A program made the position numbers and the translations under genes. From the NCBI GenBank assembly GCA_947165795.1, contig CAMVBP010000012.1, positions 1-18,750 on the forward strand: 18,750 nucleotides of DNA, read 5' to 3'. Numbering within the stretch: the first letter of the stretch is position 1; the number at the start of each line of letters is the position of its first letter. Under the pieces are notes generated by a model. The model was not told the DNA's origin. It saw only the letters and a program-made list of their open reading frames with translations, and did no database searches. Of this stretch, positions 14,446-18,750 are shown piece by piece. The stretch is from an uncultured Treponema sp. (GTDB lineage Bacteria > Spirochaetota > Spirochaetia > Treponematales > Treponemataceae).

Positions 14446-15330
14446 TTAATCTAATTCTAAAATGTATCCGGAACGACTTTTTTTAAAATCCATTCTCTCC
14501 AGTAACGGAGTTAAAAATTCTGGAACAATGAAATCAGGCAAAATAATCCATTTTTTACCAGTTTCCTTGATTTTGGAAATAGAAAGCGTAAGCAGCTCTG
14601 TTCCGATTCCAAGTCCACGAAAATTTTCAGACACATAAAAACTTGTTACAAAAACAAGATTTTTCTGATTCTCTAAACATGGTGAGAAGGTTATACAGCC
14701 TGCAAATTCATCCGAAAGACTGTAACAAATTTGTCCTGACTGACCTATTTTTTCAGCACTTTCAAACTGATTTTTCCACATTTCAAAAAATGCATCAGTA
14801 AGTTTAGACGGTAACTTATCATCACACCATTCTGCTGTTGAAATATTTGAAAGGATTTTTTCTTTATCTTCAGAATTGTAATCCGTAAAGGAAAAATCAT
14901 CTTGAACAAGATATTCATCTGAAGAAGGAATACTATCTAATTTTTCTAATCCCCATACTTCACACAGTTGATTGTACCATTCAGTTACTACGGCACGCAT
15001 TGTTCTATATTTAAAAGTGTGCCATCTCTTTTCAACTTCAGGGTACTTTTTTAAAACATCCCTAAAATTTCTAAACACCCCCCTTCCAGAATGCAGGGTT
15101 TCCTGTAATTCTTCTTTTGCTAATGGAACATGAAGCAAAGAAACAAATGTTTCTCTCATTGAAAAACCATCAGCCGAACTCCATTCCGGTATCTTATACA
15201 ATCTCTGGTCATCAGAATTTTCGCTCTCAACAACTGATTTTGCCTGAGCATCTACACAAAATTCTCCCGTTTGATTTTCCATGGCAGAGAGAATTTCGTC
15301 TGTCAATGTATCCGATAACTCAAAGGTCAT
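14446..15330 (-). CDS. UPF0158 domain fused to a GNAT N-acetyltransferase
   Basis: A 294-residue protein with two parts. Residues 1 to about 135 match my recollection of UPF0158: LTDEILSAMENQTGEF, IPEWSSADGFSMRETFV, SGRGVFRNFRDVLKKYPEVEK and TEWYNQLCEVWGLE. Residues about 150-294 form a GNAT acetyltransferase domain with LVFVTSFYVSENF, the acetyl-CoA pyrophosphate-binding loop RGLGIG (about 235-240) and a C-terminal strand FKKSRSGYILELD. UPF0158 has no established function, and the acetyl acceptor is unknown. The gene lies 12 bp after clpP on the same strand without a Shine-Dalgarno, so it is probably read from the clpP promoter. Confidence 0.8.
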   Translation of the reverse strand: MTFELSDTLTDEILSAMENQTGEFCVDAQAKSVVESENSDDQRLYKIPEWSSADGFSMRETFVSLLHVPLAKEELQETLHSGRGVFRNFRDVLKKYPEVEKRWHTFKYRTMRAVVTEWYNQLCEVWGLEKLDSIPSSDEYLVQDDFSFTDYNSEDKEKILSNISTAEWCDDKLPSKLTDAFFEMWKNQFESAEKIGQSGQICYSLSDEFAGCITFSPCLENQKNLVFVTSFYVSENFRGLGIGTELLTLSISKIKETGKKWIILPDFIVPEFLTPLLERMDFKKSRSGYILELD

Positions 15331-15342
15331 ATATAAAAAAAT

Positions 15343-15966
15343 TTATTTTTTCTTAAAAAAATCTTTTTTTTCTACAATCTTACTTATAAGACCATAATTT
15401 ACAGCTTCATCACTATCAAGCCAGTAATCACGTTCTGTATCTTTAACAACCTGCTTTAAAGCCATTCCAGTTTCATCAGAAATGATTTTATTCAATTTAG
15501 CACGGATTTTTTCCATGTCTTTTGCATAAATTTCTATATCTGTAGCAACACCGCGCATTCCGCCTAACGGCTGGTGAATAAGATAGCGGCTGTTTGGAAG
15601 ACCAAATCTCTTTTCTTTTGGAACAGCAAGTAAAACCAATGTTGCAGCCGAAGCAATTAATCCCATTCCAATAAGTGTAACAGGCGCAGTTACAAAACGA
15701 ATCATATCAAAAATTGCAAATCCTGCGTCTACATCGCCACCTGGAGAGTCAATATACATATAAATTGGAGCTTTTGAATCTTCAGAATCAAGAATAAGCA
15801 GCTGACGTACAATACTGTCTGCCAGTTCTTTATTAATTTCACCAGTAAGAATAATCTGACGTGTTTTTAAAAATCTGTCAGAAAAAGGATCTGGTGCCTT
15901 CTGATTTTTTTTCTCATCATCATCATCATCTGCCAGAGGCACATTATAAATTGAACTAAATTTCAT
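15343..15966 (-). CDS. clpP: ClpP-family serine protease, divergent orphan paralogue
   Basis: A 207-residue ClpP-fold peptidase. The catalytic triad is complete: Ser106 (GLIASAATLV), His131 (YLIHQPLGG) and Asp180 (DTERDYW), with the spacing His+49 to Asp seen in E. coli ClpP. The SPGGDVDAG strand is conserved. It differs from a standard ClpP in the serine region (IASAATL where AASMGAF is usual), in an Asp-rich N-terminus (ADDDDDEKK) and in a Lys-rich tail. It is not next to tig or clpX, which suggests a second, treponeme-type ClpP paralogue. It probably forms part of a chambered protease with a Clp ATPase. The promoter predicts a leaderless mRNA. Confidence 0.88.
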   Translation of the reverse strand: MKFSSIYNVPLADDDDDEKKNQKAPDPFSDRFLKTRQIILTGEINKELADSIVRQLLILDSEDSKAPIYMYIDSPGGDVDAGFAIFDMIRFVTAPVTLIGMGLIASAATLVLLAVPKEKRFGLPNSRYLIHQPLGGMRGVATDIEIYAKDMEKIRAKLNKIISDETGMALKQVVKDTERDYWLDSDEAVNYGLISKIVEKKDFFKKK

Positions 15967-15972
15967 ATTACT

Positions 15973-16001
15973 AATATAGCGAATTCCCTGTTAGTTTTCA
16001 A
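15973..16001 (-). promoter_or_regulatory. Promoter of clpP, predicting a leaderless mRNA
   Basis: TTGAAA (16001-15996), a 17-bp spacer and TATATT (15978-15973) on the minus strand, with six bases (AGTAAT) to the ATG at 15966 and no Shine-Dalgarno. This is the cleanest leaderless promoter arrangement in the window. Confidence 0.7.
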
Positions 16002-16006
16002 TTAAA

Positions 16007-17905
16007 TTAAACAATAAACTGTTCCACGTGGTTATGAATTCTGTCTACAGAATTCATGTTGCCGACAGCAGAGCTGTCTACAAGCGAAATCGTGTTTTTC
16101 ATGTTCTCTGTAGCTTCAAAGCTTTCTTTTACAGCCGCACGAGTAGACTTTGAAGCCTGAACTACAGCATCCATAGAGTCACGGAGCTTACCTGCTTCTT
16201 CAGTTTCTTCTTCAGCAAGTCCACGGATAGCTTCAATTGCTTCTACCATAGCTTCAGAAGCCTGTTTTGTTTCGTTTGCACCCTGATTCTGCTGAATCAT
16301 AGCGTCGTAAATGTTCTTTACTAAAAGCGCGTTTTCCGAAACATTTTCCGTAATCTTTTCGAACGCTTCTCCGGCCGAAGAAATTGCTTCTGCTCCAGCC
16401 TGAGTTTTTTCCATCATTTCTTTAATTTTTACCTGAATGTTTCGTGCGCTTGAAGATGAAGATGCGGCAAGAGAACGAACTTCGTCAGCAACAACCGCAA
16501 AACCGGCACCAAATTCACCGGCATGCGCAGCTTCTATCGCCGCATTCATAGAAAGAAGGTTTGTCTGTGCAGCAATTGTCTGAATAACAACAAGCAGCTT
16601 TTTAACTTCTTCAGAAACGGCCTGAATTTCCTTCATAGTTACAACGGCATGTTCTACAGCATTATTTCCAACCGAACTCCTTTCAGAAAGATCCACAGAA
16701 ACTTCCTGCGCCCTTTTTGCAGTTTCTGTAACGCTGGAAATATTATCTGTAATTCTTGCAATTGCACCGGAAATATTTTTTACGGATTCTGTCTGCTGAG
16801 TAATATGAAGCTTTACAGTATCAATACTGTCAGAAAGCATCTTGATGTTTTCTTCGGTAATATCAACAAGTTCATCCTGCTTCTGACTGTTTTCATCAAT
16901 TCTGGAAAGCGAATTAGAAACTACATCAAGAGCACCATTTGCAGTATCTGCAGATTTTGTTAAAACAGCTGCAGATTCCGTAACGAGAGAAGTTTCTGTC
17001 TTAAAGTCTTTTATCATACTCGAAAGCTTTGCAATAAGAGTATTGATAGAAGAAATTAATCCTCCAATATCATCAATTACAGTAATATCAATTCGGCGGG
17101 TAAGGTCTCCGTTATTTGCAATATCGCCCAAAAGCTTAGAAGTAATTCTAATACGCTTAGAAAGACCGCGCAAAACTGTGATGAATGGAATAACACCGAT
17201 CATCGTAGAAAGAACAATACAAAGAGAGCCCTTTTTAAAGAATTCAGTAAGAAGATCGCCTTTAAAAACTCCATTATGAGATTCAAGAAGAATTCCATAA
17301 GGAACGGTAATCATATTAATTCCAAGGAAATAAATTACAAGGAAAAATACAAGAAGAATGGAAACAGAAATTCCGTAAGTTTTTCCTTTATAAGCAGATA
17401 TTGAAGAAATACCGAGTCTCTGTCTTTTTTTGATAAGCATATAATCAACAATCTTAATTGCCGTAATTGCAGAAACTCCACCAAAGCCCATAGCCTGTGC
17501 AACTACAAGGAAAACTCTGGAAAAATAATAAACATTGCTTCCGTTAGCGATTCCAAGAATTACAATAATAATCTGGCCGATAAAGAAGCCAATAATATTT
17601 GCGGTAATAATGAGCCCAATGATTTTCTTATAACTCTTTATACAAATTCCAATCTCTTCTTCTGTAGCAGACCGGTTTTCATTTTTGATTCTTTTAAGAA
17701 TCTGATCAAAAGGTTTTGCAAAAAAATATCCGAGGATAACTGCAATAATTAAAAGCAGGGATGCAACCATAATATTTGGAAGTGTTCCACCCCACATTGC
17801 TTCAATTTCATTGTAAATAAACTCTAACGCAAACCATCTCAACACCAAGACACTTGTATAAGTGACTGACAATAATACAACAACAAATGTTCCAAAAACT
17901 GTCAT
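16007..17905 (-). CDS. Methyl-accepting chemotaxis protein with multi-TM sensor region
   Basis: A 632-residue chemoreceptor. About six hydrophobic segments fill residues 1-245, instead of two TM helices around a periplasmic domain, so ligand sensing is likely within or near the membrane. A HAMP-like segment follows ([27 protein letters not shown], about 245-300, given here only as a landmark). A long coiled coil leads to the hairpin tip that contacts CheA and Che[21 protein letters not shown] then [16 protein letters not shown] (about 443-482). No CheR-binding pentapeptide ends the protein. The start at 17905 has two TATAAT boxes immediately upstream and no Shine-Dalgarno. The gene is followed by the separately promoted clpP. 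Confidence 0.93.
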   Translation of the reverse strand: MTVFGTFVVVLLSVTYTSVLVLRWFALEFIYNEIEAMWGGTLPNIMVASLLLIIAVILGYFFAKPFDQILKRIKNENRSATEEEIGICIKSYKKIIGLIITANIIGFFIGQIIIVILGIANGSNVYYFSRVFLVVAQAMGFGGVSAITAIKIVDYMLIKKRQRLGISSISAYKGKTYGISVSILLVFFLVIYFLGINMITVPYGILLESHNGVFKGDLLTEFFKKGSLCIVLSTMIGVIPFITVLRGLSKRIRITSKLLGDIANNGDLTRRIDITVIDDIGGLISSINTLIAKLSSMIKDFKTETSLVTESAAVLTKSADTANGALDVVSNSLSRIDENSQKQDELVDITEENIKMLSDSIDTVKLHITQQTESVKNISGAIARITDNISSVTETAKRAQEVSVDLSERSSVGNNAVEHAVVTMKEIQAVSEEVKKLLVVIQTIAAQTNLLSMNAAIEAAHAGEFGAGFAVVADEVRSLAASSSSSARNIQVKIKEMMEKTQAGAEAISSAGEAFEKITENVSENALLVKNIYDAMIQQNQGANETKQASEAMVEAIEAIRGLAEEETEEAGKLRDSMDAVVQASKSTRAAVKESFEATENMKNTISLVDSSAVGNMNSVDRIHNHVEQFIV

Positions 17906-18111
17906 AATATTATAATTATAAGGGAGGTCTCTTCAAAAATCTAGAAAAAAAGAAATAGTGGAAAAAGTCAGAATTCTAGTATATTCCAGCCACTTATTTA
18001 TTTACTGCAAAACCTGAGTAAAAACTACAAAAAAAATGTGAGTTTAACTATGTATCTATTACGCAAAAAGCATGTGATAATTTTATTAAACACACATATT
18101 TGGAGGATTTT
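17906..18111. promoter_or_regulatory. Divergent intergenic region between the MCP and GH5 genes
   Basis: This 206-bp spacer should hold promoters for both genes. For the MCP (minus), TTGAAG (17936-17931) is 16 bp from one of two adjacent TATAAT boxes (17914-17909), with the other at 17920-17915; both lie within nine bases of the ATG. For GH5 (plus), an extended -10, TGT-GATAAT (18073-18081), lies 30 bp before the ATG, and GGAGGA (18102-18107) is its Shine-Dalgarno. A 21-codon frame (18050-18115) also ends across the GH5 start. Confidence 0.45.
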
Positions 18112-18750
18112 ATGAAAAAAGGCATAACCTGTACAATACTTTTCTTTCTTATAACTTCGACCTTCTGCCAGAACAGCCTGCCGTTTTCAAAAGGCATAAA
18201 TCTTGCAAACTTTTTTGAAACCTGGGATAGAGACAGTACAACTCCAGAAAAATTCAATAAATATGATGAAGCCGATTTTGCCTGTTTTAAGAGCATGGGC
18301 ATGGATGTAATCAGACTTAACTGTTCCTTTGATCTTTTCACTGATAAGAGTGATGGCACAGGAAAAATCCACGACTATATACTTGAAAAACTGGATGAAG
18401 TTTGTGACTGGGCGGAAAAATATCAGATATACCTCATTATAGATAATCATAATAACCATACGATAGAAGCTGATGAATATCGATATGATTTACTTCAGGC
18501 ACAGATTGAAGCTGTCTTTTCACAACTTGCTCCCCGATATAAAGACAGAAGTGAATACATAATCTATGAACTTCAGAATGAACCATCCTGTCATAGTGCC
18601 GCTGTCTGGTATAAGATTCAGGAGGATGCAATTAACCTTATTAGAAAATACGATACAAAACATGCCATTGTTGTAAGCTGTATCCGATATTCTAATATTG
18701 ATGAACTTACAAAGTTCAAACCATATAAGGACTCAAATCTTATTTACAGC
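18112..18750 (+). CDS. Secreted GH5 endoglucanase-like glycoside hydrolase, N-terminal part
   Basis: A frame open from ATG 18112 to the right edge (213 codons). Residues 1-19 look like an export signal (MKKGITCTILFFLITSTFC) with a possible but atypical lipobox. The mature part has GH5 landmarks in order: the N-terminal KGINLANFFETW, MGMDVIRLNC at about 62-71, LIIDNHN with the conserved His at 113, and IIYELQNEPS, where Glu157 is the proton-donor glutamate of the NEP motif. The nucleophile Glu and the barrel end lie outside the window. Family members cleave beta-1,4-glucans or mannans outside the cell or on the surface. GGAGGA precedes the ATG. Confidence 0.88.
   Translation, partial: MKKGITCTILFFLITSTFCQNSLPFSKGINLANFFETWDRDSTTPEKFNKYDEADFACFKSMGMDVIRLNCSFDLFTDKSDGTGKIHDYILEKLDEVCDWAEKYQIYLIIDNHNNHTIEADEYRYDLLQAQIEAVFSQLAPRYKDRSEYIIYELQNEPSCHSAAVWYKIQEDAINLIRKYDTKHAIVVSCIRYSNIDELTKFKPYKDSNLIYS

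Overview
The window is a low-GC stretch of bacterial chromosome that looks like a host- or gut-associated Treponema (Spirochaetota). The reasons are the rplM-rpsI-recX block, an orphan divergent ClpP, a six-TM methyl-accepting chemotaxis protein, several lineage-restricted proteins, and a secreted GH5 glycanase at the right edge, which fits a plant-fibre-degrading treponeme. The genus is inferred from protein character and not from a search. I see no mobile elements, CRISPR arrays, tRNA or rRNA genes.

Layout, left to right. (1) 1-1250, minus strand: rplM (L13) and rpsI (S9), preceded by a strong promoter and a structured leader of about 105 nt and closed by an intrinsic terminator. The 5' part of recX follows immediately. 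(2) 1302-2533, plus: a membrane-anchored HD-GYP c-di-GMP phosphodiesterase gene split by a one-base deletion in a T run. (3) 2543-2767, minus: a small two-TM protein with paired hairpins in its leader. (4) 2985-6044, plus: a DUF2804-like protein and a large unrecognised, probably cytoplasmic protein. (5) 6047-8385: a divergent pair, a pyridoxal/pyridoxamine kinase (minus) and a MocR/PdxR-type regulator (plus). The regulator's expected PLP-binding lysine is an arginine. (6) 8435-9777: a COG0523 metallochaperone GTPase with a long Asp/His-rich insertion, ending in a 23-bp perfect hairpin that probably serves as a bidirectional terminator. (7) 9785-12985: a Na/Pi cotransporter with a PhoU domain (minus), divergent from a lipoprotein and metallophosphoesterase pair (plus). 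(8) 12980-14369, minus: an RNA-binding protein with a DbpA-type domain, followed by an MBL-fold hydrolase. (9) 14446-17905, minus: an MCP, then clpP followed by a UPF0158-GNAT fusion. (10) 18112 to the edge, plus: the start of a secreted GH5 endoglucanase-like enzyme.

Most units are short and separated by their own promoters. A recurring feature is a sigma70-type promoter whose -10 box ends only 6-7 nt before the ATG (HD-GYP, DUF2804-like, Na/Pi transporter, clpP), which predicts leaderless mRNAs. Other genes (rpsI, the small membrane protein, the large unknown protein, the lipoprotein, the DbpA-domain protein, GH5) have clear Shine-Dalgarno sequences. The window is mostly housekeeping and lineage-specific genes. 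I do not see a defence or mobile system. The observations most worth checking are the Lys-to-Arg change in the PdxR-like regulator beside a B6 kinase, the UPF0158-GNAT fusion, the L13 leader, the leaderless promoters and the HD-GYP frameshift.
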